Shown here: positions 17,040 through 25,606 of the stretch, one piece after another
How the letters are laid out: every line of letters begins with the position of its first letter
How positions within the stretch are numbered: position 1 is the first letter of the stretch
The notes under the pieces: model-generated
What the model was told of the DNA's origin: nothing
The model's input: only the letters and a program-made list of their open reading frames with translations
Database searches by the model: none
Made by a program: the position numbers and the translations under genes
Assembly (NCBI RefSeq): GCF_040790665.1
Contig: NZ_CP160851.1
Location: 1-64,000 of the forward strand
Length of the DNA: 64,000 bases
Direction: 5' to 3'
Origin: Sulfitobacter pontiacus
Lineage (GTDB): Bacteria > Pseudomonadota > Alphaproteobacteria > Rhodobacterales > Rhodobacteraceae

Positions 17040-17875
17040 CACAGGGCCCCTTTCAAGGCGCGCATCACAGCGCGGCGGACCAAAGTGACGCTGGCGGCAA
17101 GGCGGTAATCGGCGCTGGCGCGCGCATCTGTGATGGGGCTCAGCGCTTGCACCAGATCAGCAGTTATGCGGCTTTCTACATCGCCGAGGGCGCCACCGCG
17201 AAGCTGATCCTCAAGCGCGGTCAGCCGCTGCGCGACGGGGGATGCGGCGCCGATGGCGATGCGGATATCGGTGAGCCTGCCGCTCTCGATCTTTGCCAGC
17301 ACCGCGACCATGCAGATCGAGATCACCAGATACTTCCGCGCGCCGAGTTTGACAAAGCTGCTGTGACTATCAACCGGGGGCGCGGGGATGTGGATGGCGG
17401 TGACAAGCTCGTTCTGGGCGCGGTCGGTCTGGCGCACGCCTTGCAGGAACTGCGACAAGGGCAGCACGCGCGACCCGTTAGCGCTGCAAAGCTCTACCTC
17501 GGCATTCAGTGTCAGTAGCGGCGGCACCCCGTCGGCGGCAGGAGAAGCGTTGCACAGATTCCCCGCGATGGTGCCTGCGTTCTGGATCTGGATCGACCCG
17601 ACCTCGCGCGCCGCCAGCTTGAGCCCGTCGAAAGCGGCGGGCAGATCGGCACGGATGATGTCTGTCCATGTGGTGGCCGCCCCGATACGCCAGCCTTGGT
17701 CTGTTTGGCTGATGCCGCGCAGCTCTGACAAGCGGGTGATATCCAACAGGTCGCCCGTCACAGGACGGTCGCCGCGTGCGGGAAACCAATCGGTCCCCCC
17801 CGCGATGATCGACACCGGCCCCGCGGCCAATGTGGTTAACGCTTGATCCAATGTCGTCGCGGTCAGGTAGCTCAT
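17039..17875 (-). CDS. Molybdenum hydroxylase FAD subunit (CoxM/XdhB-like)
   Basis: A 278-residue FAD-binding subunit. Both flavin motifs are present: IIAGGTDWFP (about residues 23-32) and SIQIQNAGTIAGNLCNASPAAD (about residues 93-114), followed by the CO-dehydrogenase flavoprotein C-terminal domain. It passes electrons from the Fe-S clusters of the 915-residue subunit to an acceptor. AAGGTGA lies 4 bases before ATG 17875. It is the first gene of the leftward operon running to 10809, and a GTATAC palindrome sits 33 bases upstream. Confidence 0.92.
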   Translation of the reverse strand: MSYLTATTLDQALTTLAAGPVSIIAGGTDWFPARGDRPVTGDLLDITRLSELRGISQTDQGWRIGAATTWTDIIRADLPAAFDGLKLAAREVGSIQIQNAGTIAGNLCNASPAADGVPPLLTLNAEVELCSANGSRVLPLSQFLQGVRQTDRAQNELVTAIHIPAPPVDSHSSFVKLGARKYLVISICMVAVLAKIESGRLTDIRIAIGAASPVAQRLTALEDQLRGGALGDVESRITADLVQALSPITDARASADYRLAASVTLVRRAVMRALKGAL

Positions 17876-17907
17876 CCGGTCACCTTTTGCTGCGGGCGTA
17901 AAACTTG

Positions 17908-17919
17908 TTGGTATACGAA
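17908..17919. promoter_or_regulatory. GTATAC-centred palindrome upstream of the molybdenum-hydroxylase operon
   Basis: TTGGTATACGAA is palindromic except at the third base of each arm. With its left flank it reads TTGTT-n-GTATAC-n-AAT, the same pattern as 18803-18817 upstream of the reductase and enamidase genes. The form suits a GntR-type operator (TnGTnnnACnA). No GntR gene is in the window. Confidence 0.5.
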
Positions 17920-17964
17920 TAGAAGTGCGTCGGGTGCCTTCGTGTCAAATCAATTCGCATGTCG

Positions 17965-18771
17965 TCAGCCGACAAAGGCTTTTTCGACCACAAAACTGGC
18001 AGGGCGATTATTTGCCCCCTCCACCAGCCCAAAGGATTCGAGCGCGGCCTTGGTGTCGTTCAACATGGCCATCGACCCGCAGATCATCGCACGGTCGCGA
18101 TCAGGAGAGATCGGCGGCACGTCCAAATCGCGGAACATCTTGCCCGACGCCATCAGGTCGGTTTGCCGCCCTTCGCGTGGCCACGGCGCGCGGGTCAGCG
18201 TGTCGTATAGGGTCAGCCTTTGCGCCAATTCACCCACCAGCGGATCGGCCTTGAGGCTGGCGACCAGATCACGGCCATAGGTCAGCTCTTTGGCAGTGCG
18301 ACAGGTGTGGCACAGGATCAGATCGTCAAACTTCTCATACGTCTCGGGGTCACGGATGACCGACGCGAAAGGCGCAATGCCGGTGCCTGTGGCGAACATC
18401 CACAGCCGTTTTCCGGGCAGCAAGGCATCATTCACCAACGTTCCCGTCGGCTTGCGGCGCATCAGCACGGTATCACCGACCTTGAGCTTTTGCAGGTGCT
18501 GCGTCAGTGGCCCGTCCGGCACCTTGATAGAATAGAACTCGACCCCCTCGTCCCACGACGGCGACGCGATGGAATAGGCGCGGAACACCGGCTTTTCGGC
18601 ATTGGGCAGCCCGATCATCACGAACTCTCCCGACCGGAAGCGAAAGGACGGGTCGCGGGTGATGCGGAAGCGGAACAGACTGTCGGTATAATGCTGCACC
18701 TCCGTCACCGTTTCGGCAAAGACACCTGCGGGGATCGGAAAGCTGGGGCGAGAGAGAGAAGCGGCGTCCAT
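17965..18771 (-). CDS. fpr: Ferredoxin/flavodoxin-NADP+ reductase
   Basis: A 268-residue single-module flavoprotein of the bacterial Fpr type. It has the FAD-binding RAYSIASPS and the NADP-binding MFATGTGIAPFASVI, and no attached [2Fe-2S] domain. It moves electrons between NADPH and ferredoxin. AAGGA lies 6 bases before the ATG. It sits between the molybdenum-hydroxylase operon and the divergent enamidase gene, with a matching palindrome at each promoter. A dedicated copy here could reduce ferredoxin for the 6-hydroxynicotinate-reductase homologue or for the Rieske oxygenase; no ferredoxin gene is present in the window. Confidence 0.9.
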   Translation of the reverse strand: MDAASLSRPSFPIPAGVFAETVTEVQHYTDSLFRFRITRDPSFRFRSGEFVMIGLPNAEKPVFRAYSIASPSWDEGVEFYSIKVPDGPLTQHLQKLKVGDTVLMRRKPTGTLVNDALLPGKRLWMFATGTGIAPFASVIRDPETYEKFDDLILCHTCRTAKELTYGRDLVASLKADPLVGELAQRLTLYDTLTRAPWPREGRQTDLMASGKMFRDLDVPPISPDRDRAMICGSMAMLNDTKAALESFGLVEGANNRPASFVVEKAFVG

Positions 18772-18804
18772 GGAAAGTCCTTATCGGCTGCGGATGTAAT
18801 ATTG

Positions 18805-18816
18805 TTTGTATACTAA
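18805..18816. promoter_or_regulatory. GTATAC-centred palindrome between reductase and enamidase genes
   Basis: TTTGTATACTAA lies in the 133-base divergent gap. It matches the site at 17908-17919 in spacing and core (TTGTT-n-GTATAC-n-AAT). One regulator could therefore control the hydroxylase operon, the reductase and the enamidase together. Binding is inferred. Confidence 0.5.
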
Positions 18817-18904
18817 TGAGTATCTGTCAAGTGTTTCATCTTGATCGGTCGCATTTTTCTGTTAGCGTTCAAATGAAACTGATGCTGCTTGAAAGGCGTG
18901 CCCC

Positions 18905-20095
18905 ATGTCAGACACCTCTGCAAAACTCGTGATCCGGAACATCGGGATGATCCTAACCGGAAAGATGGAAGACCCCATTGCCGACGGGGATTGCCTGATC
19001 GCGATGGACGGTAAGATCACGGAATGGGGCTATGCCAAGGATATGGATTGCGACGGGGCCACGACAGAAGTCGACGCCCATGGCGCGACGCTGGCACCGG
19101 GGTTGATCGACAGCCATGTGCACCCGGTGGTGGGCGACTATACCCCGCGCCAGCAGCAGTTGGGGTGGATCGATTCAACGCTGCACGGCGGGGTGACCAC
19201 ACTGATCTCTGCCGGCGAAGTGCATATGCCGGGGCGCCCGAAGGATATCGTCGGCCTCAAGGCGATGGCGATCGCGTCGCAGCGTTGGTACGAAAACTTC
19301 CGCCCCTCGGGCGTGAAGGTCCACGCGGGTGCGCCGGTGATCGAACAGGGCATGGTCGAAGAAGACTTTGCCGAGATGGCCAAGGCCGGTGTTACCCTGC
19401 TGGGCGAGGTCGGACTGGGCACGGTCAAGGACGGCAAGACCGCCGCGCAGATGGTCGGATGGGCACGCAAATACGGCATGCAAAGCACGATCCACACCGG
19501 CGGCCCGTCGATCCCCGGATCAGGGTTGATCGATGCGGATATGGTGCTTGAAACCGGAACGGATGTGGTCGGGCATATCAACGGCGGGCATTCTGCCCTG
19601 CCCGACGATCAGATCATCTGCCTGTGCGAAGGCTGCAAGGCCGCGCTTGAGATCGTGCATAACGGGAACGAACGCGCCGCCTTGCTGACGCTGAACACAG
19701 CGCGCGAGTTGGGCAAGCTTGATCAGTTGATCCTGGGCACCGACGGTCCGGCGGGATCTGGCGTGCAGCCTTTGGGGATCATGCGCATGGTCGCGATGCT
19801 GTCGTCGCTTGGCGATGTACCTGCCGAGATCGCCTTTTGCTTTGCCAACGGCAACACCGCACGGCAACGCAAGCTGGACACCGGATTGATCGAGGTCGGC
19901 AAATGCGCGGATTTCGTCCTGATGGATCAGGCACAGCATGCGCCCGGCAAAAATATGCTTGAATCTGTGCAACTGGGTAATCTGCCCGGTGTTGGCATGA
20001 CGGTGATTGATGGCGTGGTACGCAGCCTGCGCAGCCGGAATACGCCCCCTGCCACGCGGCTCCCCGAGCTGATTTGCGGCACCGTCGGCGCCTGA
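18905..20095 (+). CDS. ena: Enamidase homologue (amidohydrolase superfamily)
   Basis: A 396-residue amidohydrolase-superfamily enzyme. It closely resembles enamidase of E. barkeri, which opens 6-oxo-1,4,5,6-tetrahydronicotinate to 2-formylglutarate and ammonium. Shared stretches include DYTPRQQQ, LHGGVTTLISAG, PGRPKD, SGVKVHAGA and LLGEVGLGTVK, and the SRNTPPA tail. Metal-ligand candidates are His71, His73, Glu168, His197, His224 and Asp280. Its presence beside the hydroxylase and reductase supplies the ring-opening step. The Shine-Dalgarno is weak. It is divergent from the NADP reductase and shares its operator-like site. Confidence 0.85.
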   Translation: MSDTSAKLVIRNIGMILTGKMEDPIADGDCLIAMDGKITEWGYAKDMDCDGATTEVDAHGATLAPGLIDSHVHPVVGDYTPRQQQLGWIDSTLHGGVTTLISAGEVHMPGRPKDIVGLKAMAIASQRWYENFRPSGVKVHAGAPVIEQGMVEEDFAEMAKAGVTLLGEVGLGTVKDGKTAAQMVGWARKYGMQSTIHTGGPSIPGSGLIDADMVLETGTDVVGHINGGHSALPDDQIICLCEGCKAALEIVHNGNERAALLTLNTARELGKLDQLILGTDGPAGSGVQPLGIMRMVAMLSSLGDVPAEIAFCFANGNTARQRKLDTGLIEVGKCADFVLMDQAQHAPGKNMLESVQLGNLPGVGMTVIDGVVRSLRSRNTPPATRLPELICGTVGA

Positions 20096-20180
20096 ACGCC
20101 GGCATAAGCGGCTGCGGCGGGGGATCTGCCGCGCTCCAAGTGACGCGATGTTTCAATGACATCGCAGGTGCCAGTGGCCG

Positions 20181-20202
20181 CTTTCCCCGGTTTCGGGGAA
20201 AG
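20181..20202. terminator. Hairpin downstream of the enamidase gene
   Basis: CTTTCCCCG (20181-20189) and CGGGGAAAG (20194-20202) form a perfect 9-bp stem with a GTTT loop, 86 bases after the enamidase stop. The following bases are only moderately T-rich, so it is a weak intrinsic terminator at best. Apart from this, 20096-20428 shows no gene I can support; the promoter of the next operon should lie there. Confidence 0.5.
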
Positions 20203-20428
20203 TAGGGCTTTCCTTACCTTTATATTCATGGTCAATTTTCGCCGAGATATGGGGCCGCAGGTGCGGAGGGCCTTGGTGCGCGTAAAATCCTGTCAAACGT
20301 CAGCTTGCGGAACATCGTTCCATCATGCGGTATTGGCAGTTTGAATTTTAGCGCTTAGGCTGCAGAAATCAGAGTCGCGGACAATCGTGGAGGAGTGTCC
20401 GGCAACAGGCTCGATAAGGGAGGACGAA

Positions 20429-20476
20429 ATGGCCACACTATCTGTATCTATGCTGTCTGCGGGCGGGTGCATATGA
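20429..20476 (+). CDS. Putative 15-residue leader peptide coupled to the CoA ligase
   Basis: ATG 20429 is preceded by GGGAGG at a good distance and opens a 15-codon frame (MATLSVSMLSAGGCI). Its TGA overlaps the ligase ATG at 20473 as ATGA. The ligase itself has no convincing ribosome site, so this short frame may deliver ribosomes to it by coupling. It is not rich in one amino acid, so classical attenuation is not indicated. The alternative is a longer ligase beginning at GTG 20395. Confidence 0.45.
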   Translation: MATLSVSMLSAGGCI

Positions 20477-22164
20477 CCGCAATGACCCCCGAAGAAGCCA
20501 TTCGCCACGTGGTTTCAACGAACCCGACGTTCGAAGTAACCGAAAGTAATATCCGTGGCGTCACCTATAAAACATTCAAGAATATCCCGAAAACCCTGGG
20601 CGGGCTGATCCAGGCGAGCCGCGAAATCCAGGGAAATGGCGCGGCGGAGTTTCTGGTCTATCAGGATGAACGCTGGACCTATGATGCGTTCACCGCCGAT
20701 GTGAACCGCATTGCCAACGGGCTGCGCGACACGCTGGGGATCAAGACCGGCGATCGTGTCGGCATCGCGATGCGCAACTATCCCGAACTGCTGATGCTCA
20801 CGCTGGCGGTCGCGTCAGCGGGTGCTGTGGTGGTGTTCGTCAATGCGTGGTGGACCACCGAAGAGCTTGACTATGCGTTGCAAGACAGCGGGGCCAAGAC
20901 GGTCTTTGCCGATGGTCCCCGTTTTGAACGGATGAAACCGCTCGAGGATGATCTGGGCCTGCGTCTCATCGGCGTGCGCGATGCCGAAGAAATGGGCCCG
21001 CACAAGCTGTCGGACCTCATGCAGGGCATGGCCGAAACGCCGCCCGAAGGGGTCGACCTGGACACGGACGATGACTTTGCGGTGATGTATTCCTCTGGCA
21101 CGACGGGCAAGCCGAAAGGGGTGGTGCAGACCCACCGCGGCGCGCTTAGCGCGGTGTTCAGCTGGCTGTTACAGGCCGTCGCCGCGCCGCTGGTCACCCC
21201 CCCTGAACCCGGCGCACCGCCCGCGCCGCGCCCGTCGGGGTTGATCGTCACGCCGCTGTTCCACGTCACCGCGACGCATCCGCTGTTTCTGCTTAGCCTG
21301 CCCGCCGGTGCCAAGATTTCCTTGCTGCACAAGTGGGACGCCGAAGAAGCGGTGCGTGTGATCAACCGCGAAGGCGTGACCCGTTTTCTCGGCGTGCCGA
21401 CGCAATCTGCCGACCTGCTGGAAGCCGCAAAGCGTATGGGGGAAACCCTGCCGACGCTCACCTGGCTTGGCGCAGGCGGGGCGAAACGCCCTGCGGCGCA
21501 GGTCGCGCAGTTGAAAAACCAGTTCCCCGCCGCCGATATCGCGACAGGCTGGGGCATGACCGAGACGAACGCGCTTGGCATCGGCATGGTGGGCGAGGAA
21601 TACAACAAACGCCCCGACGCCGCAGGCAAGCTGCATCCGCCGCTGCAAGACATCCGCTTTCTGGACGACAAGGGCAACGATGTCCCGCAGGGCGAATTGG
21701 GCGAGATTACCGTCAAAAGCCCCGCCAATATGCGCTGCTACCTCAACAAGCCGGAAGCCACAGAAGAGACGATGCAAGACGGCTGGCTGCGCACCGGTGA
21801 TCTGGGTGTGATCGACGCCGAAGGCTATATCACCATCCTTGATCGCAAGAAGAACATCATCATCCGGGGCGGCGAAAACATCGCTTGTCTGGATGTCGAA
21901 GGGGCGCTGCACACGCATCCCGATGTGATCGAGGCCTGCGCGTTTTCCGTTCCGGACCCGCGCTTGGGCGAAGTCGTCGGGGCCTCTGTGCAGACCCGTG
22001 ATGGCAAGCCTTTGACGCAAGCCGATATGGCGGCGCACCTCGACGGGCGGCTGGCCAAATTCAAGATACCCGAAAAGCTGTGGTGCCAGGACGGTCCTTT
22101 GACCCGTGGTGCCACCGACAAGATTGACCGCCGTGCGATCCGCGCGGCCTGTCTGGACACGTAA
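20473..22164 (+). CDS. Acyl-CoA synthetase (AMP-forming)
   Basis: A 563-residue ANL-superfamily ligase that activates a carboxylic acid to its CoA ester through an acyl-adenylate. The P-loop-like motif is YSSGTTGKPKGVV, followed by TGWGMTET, the hinge region LDRKKNIIIRGGENI and a C-terminal domain ending PEKLWCQDGPLTRGATDKIDRR with the usual catalytic Lys. It is the first enzyme of an eight-frame operon with beta-oxidation partners. Substrate chain cannot be read from the sequence. Confidence 0.9.
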   Translation: MTAMTPEEAIRHVVSTNPTFEVTESNIRGVTYKTFKNIPKTLGGLIQASREIQGNGAAEFLVYQDERWTYDAFTADVNRIANGLRDTLGIKTGDRVGIAMRNYPELLMLTLAVASAGAVVVFVNAWWTTEELDYALQDSGAKTVFADGPRFERMKPLEDDLGLRLIGVRDAEEMGPHKLSDLMQGMAETPPEGVDLDTDDDFAVMYSSGTTGKPKGVVQTHRGALSAVFSWLLQAVAAPLVTPPEPGAPPAPRPSGLIVTPLFHVTATHPLFLLSLPAGAKISLLHKWDAEEAVRVINREGVTRFLGVPTQSADLLEAAKRMGETLPTLTWLGAGGAKRPAAQVAQLKNQFPAADIATGWGMTETNALGIGMVGEEYNKRPDAAGKLHPPLQDIRFLDDKGNDVPQGELGEITVKSPANMRCYLNKPEATEETMQDGWLRTGDLGVIDAEGYITILDRKKNIIIRGGENIACLDVEGALHTHPDVIEACAFSVPDPRLGEVVGASVQTRDGKPLTQADMAAHLDGRLAKFKIPEKLWCQDGPLTRGATDKIDRRAIRAACLDT

Positions 22165-22197
22165 GGCCCACCAACCGGGCCGGAAGAAAGGAAGACT

Positions 22198-23490
22198 ATG
22201 AACACCCCAACCGACGCAGAAATTGGTGCCTATATCGGTGCTGCCGGTAAAGCCGCATGGGAGGTCCCAGACCTGCCCGCCAACACCAAACAGCGCGAGA
22301 TCAAATCCGTAGGCATCATCGGCGCGGGTACGATGGGCGGCGGCATCGCGATGAACTTTGCCACCGCGGGCATCCCCGTCACCATCGTCGAGACCACGCA
22401 AGAGGCGCTGGACCGCGGGTTGAAGGTCGTGCGCGGCAACTACCAGCGCAGCGCCGACAAGGGCCGTTTCCCGCAAGAAGAAGTCGAAGCGCGGATGGAT
22501 CGCTTTGACGGCAAGCTGGAACTGGCGGCCTTGGCCGAGTGTGATCTGGTGATCGAAGCCGTGTTCGAAGATATGGAGCTGAAGCGCAAGATCTTCACCG
22601 AGCTGGACCGCGTGATGAAACCGGGCGCGATCCTTGCGACGAACACCTCGGCCTTGAACATCGACGAAATCGCGGCGATGACCAAGCGCCCCGAAGACGT
22701 GATCGGGCTGCACTTTTTCTCGCCTGCCAACGTGATGAAACTGCTCGAAATCGTGCGCGCGAAACATACTGCTGATGATGTGGTCGCGACCTCGATGGAT
22801 CTGGCGGCCAAGATCAACAAGATCGCTGTGCTCGTCGGCGTTTGCCCCGGTTTTGTCGGCAACCGTATTTTGTTCGCACGCCAGAAACAGGCCAACAAGC
22901 TACTGCAACAGGGCTTGATGCCGTGGGATGTGGACGCCGCGCTGAACGCCTTTGGCTTCAAGATGGGGCCGTTCCAGATGTCCGATCTGGCCGGTCTGGA
23001 TATCGGCTGGTCCAAAGGGGCCAAGACCGAAAACCCGATCCGCGATGCGCTGTGTGAAATGGACCGTCGCGGCCAGAAGACCCAAGCGGGTTTCTACGAC
23101 TATGATGAATCCCGCCGCCCGATCCCGTCGGATGTGGTTGCCGGTGTGATCAAGGACATCACCGGTGCCGAAGCCAACCAGATGTCGCAGGAAGAGATCA
23201 TCGAGATCTGCATCTACCCGATGATCAACGAAGCGGTCAAAATCCTCGAGGAAAACAAGGCGCAGCGCCCCTCTGACATCGATGTGGTCTGGCTGAACGG
23301 CTATGGCTGGCCCGCCGATAAGGGCGGCCCGATGTTCTATGGCGATATGGTCGGTGCGCAGGCCGTGCTGGACGTGATGGAAAACCTGGGTGCCGAAGAC
23401 CCCGAATTCGCGCCCGCTGAACTGCTGCGCGACCTGGCCAAGAATGGCGGGAAATTCACTGAAATCGACACCGGAGGGCTGAAGGTATGA
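22198..23490 (+). CDS. 3-hydroxyacyl-CoA dehydrogenase
   Basis: A 430-residue NAD-dependent dehydrogenase without a fused hydratase. The Rossmann motif [11 protein letters not shown] is at about residues 39-49. The catalytic-region sequence [19 protein letters not shown] follows, and then two 3HCDH C-terminal domains. It oxidises an L-3-hydroxyacyl-CoA. AGGAAG precedes its ATG, 34 bases after the ligase, and its stop overlaps the hydratase start. The C-terminus resembles the dehydrogenase half of FadB. Confidence 0.92.
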   Translation: MNTPTDAEIGAYIGAAGKAAWEVPDLPANTKQREIKSVGIIGAGTMGGGIAMNFATAGIPVTIVETTQEALDRGLKVVRGNYQRSADKGRFPQEEVEARMDRFDGKLELAALAECDLVIEAVFEDMELKRKIFTELDRVMKPGAILATNTSALNIDEIAAMTKRPEDVIGLHFFSPANVMKLLEIVRAKHTADDVVATSMDLAAKINKIAVLVGVCPGFVGNRILFARQKQANKLLQQGLMPWDVDAALNAFGFKMGPFQMSDLAGLDIGWSKGAKTENPIRDALCEMDRRGQKTQAGFYDYDESRRPIPSDVVAGVIKDITGAEANQMSQEEIIEICIYPMINEAVKILEENKAQRPSDIDVVWLNGYGWPADKGGPMFYGDMVGAQAVLDVMENLGAEDPEFAPAELLRDLAKNGGKFTEIDTGGLKV

Positions 23491-24266
23491 GCTATCAATA
23501 TATCACCACCGAAAAGAAGGGTCACATCCTTGTTGTGACCATGAACCGCCCCGAGGTGTACAATGCCGTGCACGTCGACATGCATAATGAAATGGCCGAT
23601 TGCTGGGACGCATTTGCAGCGGATCAGGATCTTTGGGTCGCGGTTCTGACCGGCGCGGGGGACAAGGCGTTCTCCGCGGGGAACGACCTGAAAGCCACCG
23701 CTGCGGGCGGGTCGAAGGCGACAATGCCCGCCAGCGGCTTTGCCGGTCTGTCCTCGCGTTTTGATCTGGAAAAGCCCATCGTCGCAGCCGTCAACGGTTT
23801 CGCAATGGGCGGCGGATTTGAAACCGCGCTGTCATGCGACATTATCCTCGCCTCTGATCAGGCGAAATTCGCCCTGCCCGAGGTCAAGGTCGGCTTCTTC
23901 GCCGCGGCGTCCGGCGTGCAGCGCCTGTCGCGCTATATCGGGCGGCTTGCCGCGCAAGAGATGATGTTCACCGGCCGCACCATCATGGCCGATGAGGCGC
24001 TGTCGATGGGCTGCGTTAACGCGGTCTATCCTGCCGACCAGCTGATGGCGAAAGCGATGGAAAAGGCCGAAGAGCTGTGCGCCGTGTCGCCGTCGGCGGT
24101 CAAGGCCACGAAACGCGTCCTGAACGACATGTACAAGCGCGACGGGATGCAAGACAGCATCGCCTATTCACGCGAGGTGATCGCGGACCTCAGCAAAACC
24201 GAAGATTTCAAGGAAGGCGTGAACGCCTTTGTCGAAAAACGCAAACCCAACTGGGTCAATAAATAA
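23487..24266 (+). CDS. Enoyl-CoA hydratase/isomerase (crotonase family)
   Basis: A 259-residue crotonase. The oxyanion-hole segments FSAGNDLKA and NGFAMGGGFE are present, and both catalytic glutamates of true hydratases are kept (Glu112 and Glu132). Hydration of a 2-enoyl-CoA is therefore likely, as opposed to the other crotonase reactions. It is coupled to the dehydrogenase gene by ATGA. Confidence 0.92.
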   Translation: MSYQYITTEKKGHILVVTMNRPEVYNAVHVDMHNEMADCWDAFAADQDLWVAVLTGAGDKAFSAGNDLKATAAGGSKATMPASGFAGLSSRFDLEKPIVAAVNGFAMGGGFETALSCDIILASDQAKFALPEVKVGFFAAASGVQRLSRYIGRLAAQEMMFTGRTIMADEALSMGCVNAVYPADQLMAKAMEKAEELCAVSPSAVKATKRVLNDMYKRDGMQDSIAYSREVIADLSKTEDFKEGVNAFVEKRKPNWVNK

Positions 24267-24292
24267 TCGAACCAACTGCCAGGAGGCACTCT

Positions 24293-25606
24293 ATGTCACA
24301 TAACGAAGCTATGGCCGGAATGAATAATCTCGAGATGTCCGAGAAGGCCAAGCCGCTGTTGGCCGCCGTCATCAAACACATCCGCGAAAATGTCGATCCG
24401 ATCACCGACGAATATTTCCGCCTTGGCGAAGGTCGTGCCGACCGCTGGTCACACGCGCCCGGCCAGTTGGAGCTGCTGGAAACCGCCAAGAAAAAGGCCC
24501 GTGAAAATGGGCTGTGGAATTTCTTTTTGCCCAATGCCGAAACCGGTGAAGGTCTGTCGAACCTCGATTACGCCTATATCGCGGCCGAGCTTGGCAAAAG
24601 CCCGCTGGCCTCTGAATCCCTGAACTGTTCCGCGCCCGACACCGGCAACATGGAAGTGCTGGAACGGATCGGGACGCCAGAGCAGAAAGAAAAGTGGCTC
24701 AAGCCGCTGTTGGCCGGTGAAATCCGGTCGGCCTTCGCGATGACCGAGCCCGATATGGCGTCCTCGGATGCCAAGAATATCTCTACCTCTGCCGTGCTGG
24801 AAAACGGTGAATGGGTCATCAACGGCGAGAAATACTATATCTCCGGTGCCGGTGATCCGCGCTGCAAGATCATGATTACCATGGTCAAGACATCGCCCGA
24901 CGCCGAACCTTTCCGTCAGCAGTCGCAGATCCTCGTGCCGATCGACACCCCCGGTGTTGAAATTGTCGGCCCGATGCATGTCTTTGGTCACGACGACGCG
25001 CCGCACGGTCACATGCACATCAAGTTCACCAATGTGCGCGTGCCCGAGGAAAACATCCTCTGGGGCGAAGGCAAGGGCTTTGAAATCTCCCAAGTGCGTC
25101 TTGGGCCAGGCCGCATCCACCACTGCATGCGCTCTATCGGAGCGGCGGAAAAGGCGCTGGACCTGATGATCGAACGCGGGCTGAGCCGTGAAGCCTTTGG
25201 CAAGAAAATCATTGATCTGGGCAAGAACATGGAAACGATCTCTCGCGCCAAGATCGAGATTGAAGCCATGCGCCTGATGGTTCTGAAAGCCGCCAAGGCG
25301 ATGGACGTTCTGGGCAACAAAGAGGCTCGCATCTGGGTCAGCATGATCAAGGCGATGGTGCCGGAAAAGGTCTGCAACATCATCGATCAGGCGATGCAGG
25401 TGCATGGTGCGACAGGTATTTCGCAGTGGTCGCCGCTGTCGGGCATGTACACGTCGCAGCGCACGCTGCGCTATGCGGATGGCCCTGATGAGGTCCACCA
25501 CCACGTGATCGCCCGCGCCGAGGTCAAGGATTATCAGGAATCCAACCTGCGCACATCGCGCGCCCGTGAAGAGATCGCCACAGGCCGTACGCGAGGTGGC
25601 GTATGA
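24293..25606 (+). CDS. ACAD10/11-like acyl-CoA dehydrogenase
   Basis: A 437-residue FAD acyl-CoA dehydrogenase, longer than the usual 380. Blocks CSAPDTGNMEVLERIG, AMTEPDMASSDAKNI, GRLGPGRIHHCMR-like (VRLGPGRIHHCMR) and YADGPDEVHHHVIA match the C-terminal half of mammalian ACAD10/ACAD11. Those enzymes act on 4-hydroxyacyl-CoA after phosphorylation by a fused APH-like kinase. The kinase half is not here, but a stand-alone homologue lies at 39102-40133. It is translationally coupled to the following SDR. Confidence 0.9.
   Translation: MSHNEAMAGMNNLEMSEKAKPLLAAVIKHIRENVDPITDEYFRLGEGRADRWSHAPGQLELLETAKKKARENGLWNFFLPNAETGEGLSNLDYAYIAAELGKSPLASESLNCSAPDTGNMEVLERIGTPEQKEKWLKPLLAGEIRSAFAMTEPDMASSDAKNISTSAVLENGEWVINGEKYYISGAGDPRCKIMITMVKTSPDAEPFRQQSQILVPIDTPGVEIVGPMHVFGHDDAPHGHMHIKFTNVRVPEENILWGEGKGFEISQVRLGPGRIHHCMRSIGAAEKALDLMIERGLSREAFGKKIIDLGKNMETISRAKIEIEAMRLMVLKAAKAMDVLGNKEARIWVSMIKAMVPEKVCNIIDQAMQVHGATGISQWSPLSGMYTSQRTLRYADGPDEVHHHVIARAEVKDYQESNLRTSRAREEIATGRTRGGV

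Noticed and set aside
21169..22767. 532-codon open frame on the minus strand
   Set aside because: Antisense to the CoA ligase and hydroxyacyl-CoA dehydrogenase genes, both of which have clear motifs.
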